Origin: Auxenochlorella pyrenoidosa
Lineage: Eukaryota; Chlorophyta; Trebouxiophyceae; Chlorellales; Chlorellaceae
Direction of reading: 5' to 3'
Length of the DNA: 28,929 nt
Assembly: GCA_001430745.1 (NCBI GenBank)
Contig: KQ481983.1
Span: 363,052 to 391,980 of the forward strand
Position 1 is the first letter of the stretch; the number at the start of each line of letters is the position of its first letter. Below are positions 1 through 9,276 of this stretch, in pieces. The notes beneath the pieces were generated by a model. It had not been told where the DNA came from and ran no database searches. It saw nothing but the letters and a program-made list of their open reading frames with translations. Position numbers and translations under genes: made by a program.

Positions 1-89
1 ACCACCCCCACCACCCCCCACCCACCCACCCACCCCACCCCCACCCCCACCCCCCACCACACACACCACCACCACCACCCCTCCTGCAG

Positions 90-801
90 GGACGGCACGC
101 CCCAGTGCTTCCTGCTCACGCCCAAGCTGCTGCCAGACCTGCCGTACACCCAGGACGTGACTGTGCTGCAGATCATGAATGGCGAGAACATCCGGCCGGT
201 GGGTCCCGCCCTGCGTGCTTGCTTTGCTTGCTTGTTTGGGCTTAAAAAGTCTGTCTTGACCGCAACGGAACTTGCGACACAGACCCTTGCCTGTGCGCAC
301 CCAGCCTGCCCAGGTGCCAGCTTGGGGAACGACGCGGCTGCGCCGCTCGCCGCCTGCGCCTCAATGCCGGCAGCCGCCTGCCCAGCCTCCCAAGCGCTGG
401 CCTATGCTTCTGGAACCGTATCCTTCGCTGCTGTTTGCACGCGGCAGAGGCTTGAGGTGGAGACGGCAGAGGGCTTGGCCGGCTCGAGCTGGGCAGCCAG
501 CCGGCTGGCCCCCAGCTGTGGCGGTGCAGCCGCGTGCCAGTTGCCATGTTTATCACGCCTCTGCAATCGCCACTCTGTTTCCTGTCCCCCGTTCCCTGCG
601 CAGGTGGCTGAGCGCTTCTCTTTCCTGTCCCCCGTTCCCTGCGCAGGTGGCTGAGCGCTTCTCTTTCCTGTCCCCCGTTCCCTGCGCAGTTGGCTGAGCG
701 CTTCTCTTTCCTGTCCCCTGTTCCCTGCGCAGGTGGCCGAGCGCTTCTCCATGGATGTGCTTCTGGGCAGCAAGCGCATGGCGGCCCTGGCGGCGGCCTG
801 A
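90..801 (+). CDS. SMC5: SMC5, last two exons (5' partial)
   Basis: C-terminal end of structural maintenance of chromosomes 5, the ATPase arm of the SMC5/6 complex that acts in DNA repair and chromosome segregation. Exon 90-198 follows a CTGCAG acceptor and encodes TPQCFLLTPKLLPDL and then VLQIMNGENI, which match the 'TPQCFLLTPKLLP...IMNG' block near the C-terminus of plant SMC5. It ends in phase 0 at CCG|GTGGGT. Exon 733-801 (VAERFSMDVLLGSKRM..., stop 799-801) rejoins in phase 0. The Walker B part of the ATPase head lies upstream, outside the window. The preceding intron (1-89) is a C/A-rich low-complexity tract. The intron between the two exons ends in a four-fold repeat of the acceptor and exon start (573-750). 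The acceptor at 732 is preferred because it gives the longest in-frame end and its downstream sequence has left the repeat consensus. Identification is firm; use of the last exon is inferred. Confidence 0.85.
215..287 (+). repeat. Dispersed ~60-bp intron repeat, copy 1
   Basis: This copy lies in the last SMC5 intron. It has a GCTTGCTTGTTTGGGCTT left part and the conserved core CGCAACGGAACTTGCGACAC with AGACCCT at 261-287. The core is the best conserved part among the five copies in this window. Confidence 0.75.
573..750 (+). repeat. 43-bp tandem repeat carrying four copies of a 3' splice site
   Basis: A 43-bp unit made of a pyrimidine tract, TGCGCAG and the start of the final SMC5 exon is repeated in tandem. 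The candidate acceptor AGs end at 603, 646, 689 and 732, exactly 43 bp apart. Copies are nearly identical; the third has a T after the AG and the fourth changes GCT to GCC before diverging into the true exon. Because 43 is not a multiple of 3, each acceptor opens a different frame; from the first, the frame meets a stop within 17 codons. Confidence 0.9.
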
Positions 802-1545
802 GCAGCACAGGCATGTGGCGGGCCTGCGCCGGCTGTCTGGCTGCGCGGCACGGCGGGCGCGGCGGCGCCACGACCGCGGAGGAAGGCTGGGGCGTGTCTG
901 CGGATGGCGGCTTTCGGGGGGCCCGGGGCCTGAGGGATCAAGGCTCGTGTCGCCGCGTGGCGGTCACAGGGCGGTGCTCTGCTGCGGCACGGGCGCTGGA
1001 CCTCTGCAGCTGCGCGGCACAGCCATGGCCAATCGGCGGAGCAGCGGCAGGGTATGGCCCCCCTGCCCTTCTCTCCGTGGCTTCAGCCCCTTGCGCTGCC
1101 ACTCCAAAACTGTTCCATGTCCGCCGGCGTGTATTGCTGCTTAGAGCCAAGATGGAGAGCCAGGGTATCCAACCGCGGCTGATGTGCAGCTGGGGTGGAA
1201 GCTCGCGGCAGCAACGGGTGGTGACCAGCAGTGCTGCTTGCCAGGTGGCCCCAGCCCAGATCCCGGTCGCTGCTCGGTTTATAATCCGCAACTTGCATAT
1301 TCAACACACAGATCGACGAACAGAGCTGCCCTGCCTCCCTCCCCGCCTTCATCCCGCCTGCCACTGCCGCTTGCAAAGCCTCTCAGCCTGCGCGCCTGCT
1401 GCTTTCCTTCCCAGAAGGCCCTCCAACAGGCGCTGGGACCGGCCGACCGCCCTCGCCGCCTCCAGCGAGCTACTGGCCTGGTACTGCCGCCACTGCGCAG
1501 CGGCGCAGCTCACCCCCGCCACTCAAGCCCACAGCCCACGCTGGC
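802..1545. other. SMC5 3' flank and promoter region of the first paralog
   Basis: No gene is supported here. The first part should be the SMC5 3' UTR, although I see no TGTAA signal. The second part holds the promoter block shared with the downstream paralog (1165-1227) and a TATA-like motif (1278-1285). The long open frames are GC-rich noise without splice logic or recognisable motifs. Confidence 0.6.
1165..1285 (+). promoter_or_regulatory. Promoter block shared by both paralogs, with TATA-like motif
   Basis: GTATCCA (1165-1171) and AGCTGGGGTGGAAGCT (from 1188), followed by GCAGCAACGGGTGGTG, recur upstream of the second paralog as GTATCCA (5350) and AGCTGGGGCGGAAGCT (from 5363). A TTTATAAT box lies at 1278-1285, 90 bp after the start of the AGCTGGGG block. 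At the second gene the analogous CTATTTAG is 98 bp after it. Order and spacing are conserved although the surrounding intergenic DNA is not. The promoter role is inferred. Confidence 0.5.
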
Positions 1546-4500
1546 ATGGCTACCCCAGGCTGCCGCTGCCTTGTCCTGGCAGTCGTGCTTGCTTGTGCAG
1601 CAGCCGCAGGTGAGATCATCGTTTCAACATGATGCCCAGCACTGTAGTGCCCCTTGCAGAGCCTGGCCTTGCGCTGCTGCAGCTACCCCTCTCGACCGCC
1701 CACGCCCTCACATGGTGTACACCCCTCTCTGCCTGCAGCGTCCGTGCCCAGTGAGGGTCTGCGTCACAGCCGCAAGCTTTCATTCGATCCCATCCAGACC
1801 TGCAAGAACCAGGCAGAGACGTGCAGCAAGTTTTTCTTGCCGCTCTTCCAGCAGTGCTGCGACGGGCAGAACCTGACGTGCTGGCAGGGCGCCGCCCTCG
1901 ACACAACCAGGTGTGTTCTCAAGCATCTCCCAACCGTGGCTTTTGTCTGGTCCCAGTTGGATCAAGAACAGTAGCACACTCGCCCTTGCTATACTGCAAT
2001 GTATTGTGCCGGAAACGGCGGCGACAGCTGGCTCACCACCGCTGGTGCTGTACTGCAATGTGTTGTGCCGGAAGCGGCGTCGACAGCTGGCCCACCACCG
2101 CTGGTGCGCTGCCCGCAGGTGTGTCAAGCGGCCCCAGCCACCCACTGCCACAGTCATCAGCACCCCGGGCAACTGGACCATCATCATCAAGCCCCAGGGA
2201 CTCCCAGCCTCCCTGGCGCCGCAGCTGTTCTGTGAGCGGGTGGCGGGCCATGGCCGCTGGCAGCCCTGCTTCGTGCCGCCTTGAAGCAGGGTGCCCTGCG
2301 CCCCATCAGATGCCGTGCTCTGCTCAGGGCCGCACGCGGTTGCTGGACGGCCAGAGGCTCGCCAGTGCGGGGCCCTGGCTGAGCGAGCCTTGCGGCGATG
2401 CCAGGCCGACCTTGCTCACCCATCTTCCCCCGACTCCCTCTGCCATGGAAGCAGGCAGCTCCTCCACCTACGCCTACATCACGGCCAAGGACCCCTGGGG
2501 CCAGACCTACAGCACCAACACCCTCCCCAAGGGCAACAACGGCGCCTGCCTCAAGGGCCCGCTGCAGGTGCGGACGCGTGCATGCCCCCGGTGCAGTCCT
2601 TTGTCACGCAACCGTTGCGTGACATCCTTCGGGAGCGGCGACCGCTCCTGAAGCACGCATGGCAGCATGCTTGCCTGCTAGGCCGCAGGGCCTGTCTGAC
2701 GCAGGTGAGTCAAACAGCCAGTCCGCTACCCCCCTTGCTGCAGTCTGTGTTTCCGATCCAGCCGGGCGTGTACAAGTGTGGCACGCAGTACGATATTTCG
2801 ATCTGGTTCACCTTCAACGAGAGCAACCCCGCCCTGACAAGCGACATCGCAAAGGTCCCAGGCAAGGCAGGCACAGGATGCACGACACCCCGGCGCAATG
2901 CCCGCGTCATGCCAGCAGCCCTGGAGCAGATCTGTCCGGTCCCCAGCAGCGGGCAGCAAAGCAGCTGGCAGGCACGGTTGCCTGCAGCGGGCTGCCCCAG
3001 AACGTGCACTGTCGGCTGCGCTGTGAGTGCACACACGCTTGTGCCTCCCCCAACCTCCACCCCCCACCCCAACCCATCCCACCCCCTTGAACAGGCAACC
3101 CCGTCACCGCGCCGCCCTGCCTGAACCCCGCCAAGTGGACGCTCACCATTGACGAGCCCAGCTGCGGCTACCGTGAGTGCCGCTGGGTGCGCAGCCAGAA
3201 GGCCCCTCTGTCCGCGAGGCTGTTGCGGCATCACGCTGCATCTGTGTCGTAAGCTCCGTTGCGGTACGACAGGCTGCAAACACAAGCAAGCCCGTGCCGA
3301 ATGCTGCGCAGGCTACCTGAAGGCGAAGCTCTGCGCGGAGGGCAGCGCCGGCATGAACGTGACTGCCACTAGGTTCCAAGCCTCGGTGAGCTGGGTGCAC
3401 TGCAAGCACGGGGCGCGCCCTGCCATGCTGGCCGGCCCCTCTGTCCAGTCACAGGGTCTGTGTCGCAAGTTCCGTTCCGGTTACCGGGGTTAGGCATACT
3501 TCAAGCCCATACAAGCAAGCAAGCGAGTGAGGCTTGGTCAGGCCTGAGCACAGATCATGATTGTATGATCATACAAGCCAGCTGATCAGAGCATGACCAC
3601 TCGGCATTGCTCCCTGCAGTACCTGGACCGGCTGTTCACCATCAAGCCGGCCCCGGGGCACAGCGGCGCCCTGGTGGGTGCTGGCACGCCCGTCAACATC
3701 ATCTCCGCAGGTCGGTGGTTGACCGGTCGAAGTGGTCTGGTCCCCGCCCCCGGTCCAGGCCCTGCCCTTCAGCAGCGCACCCTCAGCGGGCCTAGCCAGC
3801 TGCTGCCCTGCATGGCTGCCCTGCAGACTGCTGTGCAGGAAACGACACACAGGAAAGGACACACAGCCGCCCCACCCCTGCTGCAGGCCGAGCCGGCGCC
3901 TGCGCCGCCGTCAACCTCGCCTCGGCCAGCAGCACATGTGCCGCCGCAGGCCTGGTGCAGGCAAGCCAATGGCTCGGGCGTCGTGGTGCCATGCCGGTGT
4001 GCGTGCCAGCCGCTGGCAGGTCGCCGCTGCTTGCAGCCTGCCCTCTTGCCCTGGCAGCATGTCGCCACAAGGATGGATGCTCATGAACTGACACAGCTCA
4101 ATGCCCTGGCTGTCTCCGGCTGCAGTCCGCCAACGCCGCCGCGCAGCCGTCGCAGTGGGTGCTGGAGAGCGCCGGCAAGCCGGGTCTGATCTACATCCGC
4201 AGCGTGGTGGGTGGGCAGGGATACTATCTAGCGAGGCAGGTCTAAAGTTGGTCCACCTATGGTGGGGCATTGGAGGACGGACCACCACACAAGCTGCAGC
4301 TGCACATTCCCGTCTAGGTCTTGCCCCAGCCGCCGCTCCTTCTTGGTGACTATCCAAACGCCCAATAGCCCACACATGAGATGCCGCCCTGTCTCCCTGC
4401 AGGCCCGCACAGCTGCCAACTGCCCCGCACGATACCTGGGCGTCAGCACAACCACCTGCAACATGGCCTTTGATCAGTACAAGTATGGACCGGCCTCGCT

Positions 4501-4555
4501 GTTTGTCAAGAACCCCCCGGGGGCGCGCACAGTGTGGCGGCTGGAGCGCGCGTGA
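1546..4555 (+). CDS. Secreted Cys-containing protein of unknown family, paralog 1 (11 exons)
   Basis: Exons 1546-1609, 1739-1910, 2119-2231, 2455-2567, 2744-2861, 3095-3172, 3312-3385, 3620-3710, 3887-3960, 4126-4206 and 4403-4555 join into 376 codons plus stop with consistent phases. The N-terminus (MATPGCRCLVLAVVLACAAA) is a signal peptide, so the product is probably secreted or in the cell wall. The mature protein has many cysteines and Asn-X-Ser/Thr sites (NLT, NWT, NES, NVT). Motifs shared with the neighbour include RKLSFDPIQTC, TCWQG, KDPWG, YKCGTQYD, PPCLNPAKW and PSQWVLESAGKPGL. The C-terminal part (QWVLES, YIRSV, NCPARYLGV, TVWRLERA) vaguely suggests a beta-trefoil-like repeat, but I recognise no family and assign no function. 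Introns 5 (donor 2862) and 9 (donor 3961) start with GC. A TGTAA signal follows at 4727. The start is the first ATG before the hydrophobic segment. Confidence 0.78.
1992..2107 (+). repeat. 59-bp tandem duplication inside intron 2 of paralog 1
   Basis: A unit starting TACTGCAATGT at 1992 is repeated from 2051, a period of 59 bp with few mismatches, just before the intron's acceptor at 2118. The second paralog lacks it in the same intron, so it arose after the gene duplication. Confidence 0.85.
3241..3293 (-). repeat. Dispersed ~60-bp intron repeat, copy 2
   Basis: On the minus strand it reads GCTTGCTTGTGTTTG, then CCTGTCGTACCGCAACGGAG and CTTACGACACAGA. It lies in intron 6 of the first paralog and matches copies at 215-287, 3453-3525, 7178-7240 and 8821-8875. 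Confidence 0.75.
3453..3525 (-). repeat. Dispersed ~60-bp intron repeat, copy 3
   Basis: On the minus strand it reads GCTTGCTTGCTTGTATGGGC at its left end and GGAACGGAACTTGCGACACA with GACCCT at its right end. It has a longer middle section than the other copies. It lies in intron 7 of the first paralog. Confidence 0.75.
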
Positions 4556-4726
4556 CGCAGGCAGCCCGGCAAGCACGGTCTGGCTGGGTGATGCAATGCC
4601 AGCCTTCGAGGCTGCACGCAACGGCGCAGCATTGGCAGCTGCACCGCTGGGGCCAGACGTGCCAACAACTCGCAGTCTGATACTTAATTGCCGTCTGTGC
4701 TCTGCTTTAGCTGACGCACCAGCTCG

Positions 4727-4731
4727 TGTAA
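4727..4731 (+). promoter_or_regulatory. TGTAA polyadenylation signal of paralog 1
   Basis: TGTAA, the usual green-algal poly(A) signal, lies 172 bp after the stop codon at 4553-4555. A second copy is at 4836-4840. Confidence 0.55.
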
Positions 4732-5349
4732 CACTCGCTGCAATGAACTGACACATCACTGAGAGCAGGTGCCATGCAAGGAAACGACGATCAATGTTGG
4801 GAGCATGGCAGGACCGCAGCGTGCACAGCAGCATCTGTAATTCAGCCGCCATGCAGGCGCAAGCAAAGCCCCACCGGGGACACAAATCACATGTCACGTC
4901 CAGCATGCAGAGGAAAAGAGTACTAATAATATTGTCACTGCTAGTCCGGTCAGCCCGCCGCTTGGCCTCCAGCATGCCAGCCGCCGCTGCAGCGCTGCAA
5001 ACGCCAGTCGGGTTGCATGTGGTGCCTGCGGGCTGCTCAGTGCTGCAGTGGGTTGCACAGGACAGGTGTCCATGGTGGCTTCCATCTATCCCATCATTGC
5101 TGCAAGGTGTCCTTACAGCAAATCGGTGGCTGCCCCGTGCACCCAGCATTCCTGGCGGCAGCTGTGGGGCCCCAAGTCGAAGTTGCACTGCCAGTGCTGG
5201 CGGCAGCGCTAGCGCCCTCAGGCTCGCAGGAGGTTCACCCTGATCCAACGGCAAATCTAATCTAATCATAGCACCAATGTGGCTGCACCAGAGGCTGAAA
5301 CGGCTCGACACCCCATGCAGCTTCGAAGAATCCAGGCTCAGCTGGGCGA

Positions 5350-5468
5350 GTATCCAGTGAGCAGCTGGGGCGGAAGCTAGGTGCAGCGATGGGTGGTGGG
5401 TGGCGCTGCAGGCAGGGTGGGCCTGAAATGAACGGCGTGCTGCCCGACGTGCCTAGATCCCTATTTAG
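5350..5468 (+). promoter_or_regulatory. Promoter block of paralog 2, matching paralog 1
   Basis: GTATCCA (5350-5356), AGCTGGGGCGGAAGCT (from 5363) and GCAGCGATGGGTGGTG match the block at 1165-1227 in order and spacing. CTATTTAG at 5461-5468 occupies the place of the TATA-like motif. The start codon is 237 bp further on. Confidence 0.5.
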
Positions 5469-5704
5469 CCCCGGCGCCTCGATTGTTTTCTTAAAACACT
5501 GCTTCTGCCGAGCTGCACTCCTCCCGAGCCCGCCCTTTCAACAAAGTTCCCGCTCCTGGCCCGCCCAGGCTTGCGCTGCCCGCCCTCTAAACAAGTACCT
5601 GACCAGACAACCAAGAGCGGGCCTGCAAGCTTGCAGCCAGCGGTCTGGTACTGCCGCTGCCGCCGAGCGCCTGCCTGCCGCTTGCCTCCGCACCGCACCC
5701 CATC

Positions 5705-8700
5705 ATGCTAGCCCCCGGCCGCCGCTGCCTCATGCTGGGAGTGATACTAGTGTGTGCGGCAGCTGCAGGTGAGGGAACGAGCCCGACAGTGCGTGTTTGG
5801 ATGCGCCCGCCTCGTCGTGGCGCTGCCCTCCTGGCCACCAGTGCACCTGCACTGCCCGCTGCCCACGCCACCTGTGTGCCCGCTGCCCACGCCTCATTGC
5901 CTGCCCCCCGCTGTGCAGCGCCTGCAGCAGCCGCGGCCCAGCGGGACACAGCCCGCCACAGCCGCAAGCTATCATTCGACCCCATCCAGACGTGCAAAAA
6001 CACCGCCCAGACGTGCAGCACCGGCTTCCTGCCGCTCTTCCAGGGCTGCTGCGAAGGGCAGGGCACGACGTGCTGGCAGGGCCCCGTGTTGGACACCACC
6101 AGGTGCGCTGCCTGCCCGCCGGGGGGCTAGGACGCGCACCCTGCGCTGGGTTGTGCTGCGCTGTGCTGTGCTGCGCTCAACATGCCTCCTGCATCAGCCT
6201 TCAGACGGCCACATCCAGCAAGGAAGGGCGCCCGCAGAGGCGACGAGCCGCCCCCCGCCGCTGCACCCTCCCCGCAGGTGCATCCCGCGGCCGCAGCCGC
6301 CCACCGCCACCGTCACTCGGGAGCCGGGCAAATGGACCATCACCCTGAAACCCAAGGGACTGCCAGCCTCCCTCGCGAAGCAGCTGTTCTGTGAGCCTGC
6401 CGTTGCCTCTGCTGTGCCCCGGGGCCCGTGCCTGCCAGACCCTGCTGTCCGCCTGCAAGCCAGCTGCCCTCCGCCCGCCTATCCGTCCATCCTTTGCGGG
6501 CTGCCGAACCCGCCTGGCCAACCTGCACGGCTGCCAGGCCTGCGCTGCCGCCGCCCTCCCCCGCGCCCCGCATCCCACTTACAAGCCAGCACTTTCTGCT
6601 GCCTCTTGAGGGAGAGGGTGAATCAACCCCAGGGGGTGAACTACCCTTGAACTATCCCTAACCGCCACACGCACCCGCGCAGGCAGCGCGTCCATGGCGT
6701 TCAGCTTGACTGCCCACGACCCCTGGGCCACCTCCTTCTCCACGGCAAGCAGCGTGCCGGGCAACTCCAGCTTCTGCCTGGACGGCCCACAGCAGGTGCG
6801 CCCCGGCAAGGCGGTGCTCACAGCGTTGTGCCCACCTGCGCGCGCGAGCGGTGAAGCGACCGCTGGCAGGACAGCAGCAGACTGCGGGCTCTGCCCGGCC
6901 TGGCCAGTGAGCCCACCCACCTATTATGCTGCACCCACCCATCATGGCTTCCCCCCACCCCACCCACGCACACAAACGCGACGTGCACGGGGGGGGGGGC
7001 CTGCTTATGAGCGTGCACACACACACACACCACCCCCCGCCCCCTCTTCAGATCGGCTTCACCGTCCTGCCGGGCTCGTACAAGTGCGGCACCAAGTACG
7101 ACCTGTTCACCTCCATGACCTTCAACTTCAGCGACCCAGCGCTGAAGAGCGATCTGGGCGCCTTTGCCGGCAAGTGTGGGCCTGTGTGGCAAGTTTCGTT
7201 GCGGGTAGACAGGCTTTGAACCTGGACAAGCAGGCGGGCTGCACCCGCTAGCTGGCAGGGGTTTGGTTTGGGCGTCAAGGGTGTGAGCAGCGCGGCGGGG
7301 CTGGCGACGCGGTCCAAGGACGAGCATACATGCAGCCTGCAGGGCAGGACAGCCCCTTGATGCGCTCGCAACCAGCCGGGTTGCATCCGGGCAAGCCCCC
7401 TCCTCTCCTGTCGGATGCCCCTTGCCGCCACCTGTGAGCTGAGCCTGGTGAAGTCTGGCTTTCAAGGCTCTGACGCCGCGCTGGTTGTTTCGCCTCTGCC
7501 CGCTGCAGGCAACCCCATCGTTGCGCCTCCCTGCCTGAACCCTGCCAAGTGGCTGCTGTCAATCGACGAGCCCACCTGCAGCTACCGTGAGTCTCAGCGG
7601 GGGGCTGGACCAGCACGCAACTGCCCAGGGGCCGGCTTGCATGAGCGCAGCACGCGTCGCTGCATTCCCGGCCTCTGATGCATGGCCAGGCCAAGCATCG
7701 ACTGTTGGACGGCAGGCAGCGCGCTGCACGTGGCCCCGCATGCCCCCCCTGCGCCAGCATGCACCCAACCCACCTGAGGCACTGCGGTGTGGCGTGCAGG
7801 CTACCTCAAAACCAAGGCATGCAGCGAGGGCAAGGCTGGCATCAATGTGACGGCCACAGCATTTGCGCCATACGTGAGCAAGCGGGCTTGGCCAGGGTGT
7901 GTGCGCTGAGGGCTCGAGAGCGGTCCCAGCTCATGAGCTGATCAGGCTGCCAGTGACTGGTTGCCCCCATGACAGAGGGCTGGCTGGCTGGCTGGCTGTT
8001 ACACCCGTCTCAGTCGATTAGCTGATCTGCCGGACAGGGCAGTGCTCCAGATCAGCTAAACGACTGAGACGGGTAGGGCAGCGATCCGGAGCTCTGGTGC
8101 ATTCACACTCTAGGTGCCCCATGCTGTTTGCTCTGTGCAGGACTACTTGCACCGGCTGTTCAGCATCCAACCGGCCCCGGGACACAGCGGGGCGCTCGTG
8201 GGCGCCGGCACGCCGGTCAACATTATCGGTGCAGGTCAGTGGTTGACCGGTCAAAGTGGCCTGCTCCCGCACCGTGCGGGCACTCTGCAAGCCGGTGCTT
8301 GTGATAGAACCAGTCTGCGGTCTAGAAAGCTTGTGTTGGACAGCGACGGGTGGCCACACAGCTGCAGAGCTCGGCCTGACAAAAGCAAGTTGTGCATCCC
8401 GGCCCGGCCGCCCTGCTGCAGGCCGCAATGGCACCTGCGCCGCCAACCTCGCCTCAGCCAGCAACACATGCGCCACTCCGGGCCTGGCGCAGGCAAGGCC
8501 GCAGCTCGTGCCGCCATGCTTGCAGAAATTGCGCCGCTCTTCCTTTCCCTGCTCTTTCCCATGGGTGCGGTTCGAACAGCACGCGCATGCAGTGGGCTGC
8601 GGGAGCAGCTTCGCTTTGCACGCAGAGCTGTTACGCACGCTGACGGTGTCCTGCCTGTCTTGGATTCCTGCTCTGCAGTCCCCCAACGCCGCCGCGCAGC

Positions 8701-9113
8701 CGTCGCAGTGGGTGCTGGAGAGCGCTGGCAAGCCGGGCCTGGTTTACATCCGCAGCGTGGTGGGTGGGGGCGGGGGCTGGAAGAGGGGTGGACATGGTGG
8801 GCGGCATGACTGCAGCTTCATTGCTTGTGTTTATGCTGTGTAGTCGCATGCAACGGAGCTTGCGACACAGACCCTGCTGCAGTCAACTGCAGTGTTGCGA
8901 TACTTAGTGCAACGTGAATCCCTGACATAGCATGTCTTGCGGCATCCTGCCTCCCTGCAGGCCCGCACAGCTGCCAACTGCCCGGCACGATACCTGGGCG
9001 TCAGTACAGCCACCTGCAACATGGCGTATGACCAGTTCAAGTATGGACCGGCCTCGCTGTTTGTCAAGAACCCCCCCGGGGGGCGCACAGTGTGGCGGCT
9101 GGAGCGCGCGTGA
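5705..9113 (+). CDS. Secreted Cys-containing protein of unknown family, paralog 2 (11 exons)
   Basis: Exons 5705-5768, 5919-6102, 6278-6390, 6683-6795, 7052-7169, 7509-7586, 7800-7873, 8141-8234, 8422-8492, 8679-8759 and 8961-9113 give 380 aa. Exon count, every intron phase and most exon lengths (64, 113, 113, 118, 78, 74, 81, 153 nt) equal those of the gene upstream, so this is a tandem duplicate. A signal peptide (MLAPGRRCLMLGVILVCAAA) precedes the same cysteine framework. Introns 5 (G|GCAAGT at 7170) and 9 (CAG|GCAAGG at 8493) again have GC donors. By eye the last two exons differ from paralog 1 at 6 of 77 residues, whereas exon 4 keeps only about 17 of 38. Function unknown; probably extracellular or wall-associated. 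It converges on the gene at 9398. No TGTAA is visible in its 3' flank. Confidence 0.78.
7178..7240 (-). repeat. Dispersed ~60-bp intron repeat, copy 4
   Basis: On the minus strand it reads GCCTGCTTGTCCAGGTTCAA, then AGCCTGTCTACCCGCAACGA and AACTTGCCACACAGGCC. It is the most diverged copy and lies next to the GC donor of intron 5 in the second paralog. Confidence 0.65.
8003..8074. repeat. Long intronic inverted repeat (26-bp arms, 20-nt loop)
   Basis: The left arm 8003-8028 starts ACCCGTCTCAGTCGATTAGC and is the reverse complement of the right arm 8049-8074, which ends CGACTGAGACGGGT, with one mismatch. Loop 8029-8048. It lies in intron 7 of the second paralog and is absent from that intron in the first. 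It could be a foldback/MITE remnant or a small-RNA precursor; the sequence alone does not decide. Confidence 0.85.
8821..8875 (+). repeat. Dispersed ~60-bp intron repeat, copy 5
   Basis: It reads TTGCTTGTGTTTATGCTGTG at the left and GCAACGGAGCTTGCGACACA with GACCCT at the right. It lies in intron 10 of the second paralog. Confidence 0.75.
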
Positions 9114-9271
9114 CGCTGGCAGCCCAGCAAGCGCAGACAGTTTGGTCGGCCCCCACGGTGTATGCAAAGCCAACCGGTCGCGTACATGCTTTAATACATG
9201 CACCGCAGCATTTGCCTGATTGCCTACATCACAAGCTTGGGCCACCCCTTTCGGCCCACATGATACTGTTA

Positions 9272-9276
9272 TTACA
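9272..9276 (-). promoter_or_regulatory. TGTAA polyadenylation signal of the CTFxP gene
   Basis: TTACA on the plus strand is TGTAA on the minus strand, 122 bp past the stop of the gene at 9398. It lies within the 3' flank of the convergent paralog, so the two 3' UTRs probably overlap. Confidence 0.5.

Larger units (their letters stand above)
4556..5704. other. Intergenic region between the paralogs
   Basis: No supported gene. The first bases after the stop (GACGC.GGCAGCCC) still match the 3' flank of the second paralog. The 3' UTR of the first paralog probably ends after TGTAA at 4727-4731; another TGTAA lies at 4836-4840. The rest up to about 5340 shows nothing recognisable. The promoter block of the second paralog starts at 5350. 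Confidence 0.6.

Noticed and set aside
573..750. CRISPR-like array
   Set aside because: The units are directly abutting with no unique spacers and lie in a eukaryotic intron; it is a simple tandem duplication.
1546..9113. Pherophorin or known cell-wall family for the tandem paralogs
   Set aside because: No Pro-rich spacer and no pherophorin cysteine pattern is visible; the similarity is limited to being secreted and cysteine-containing.
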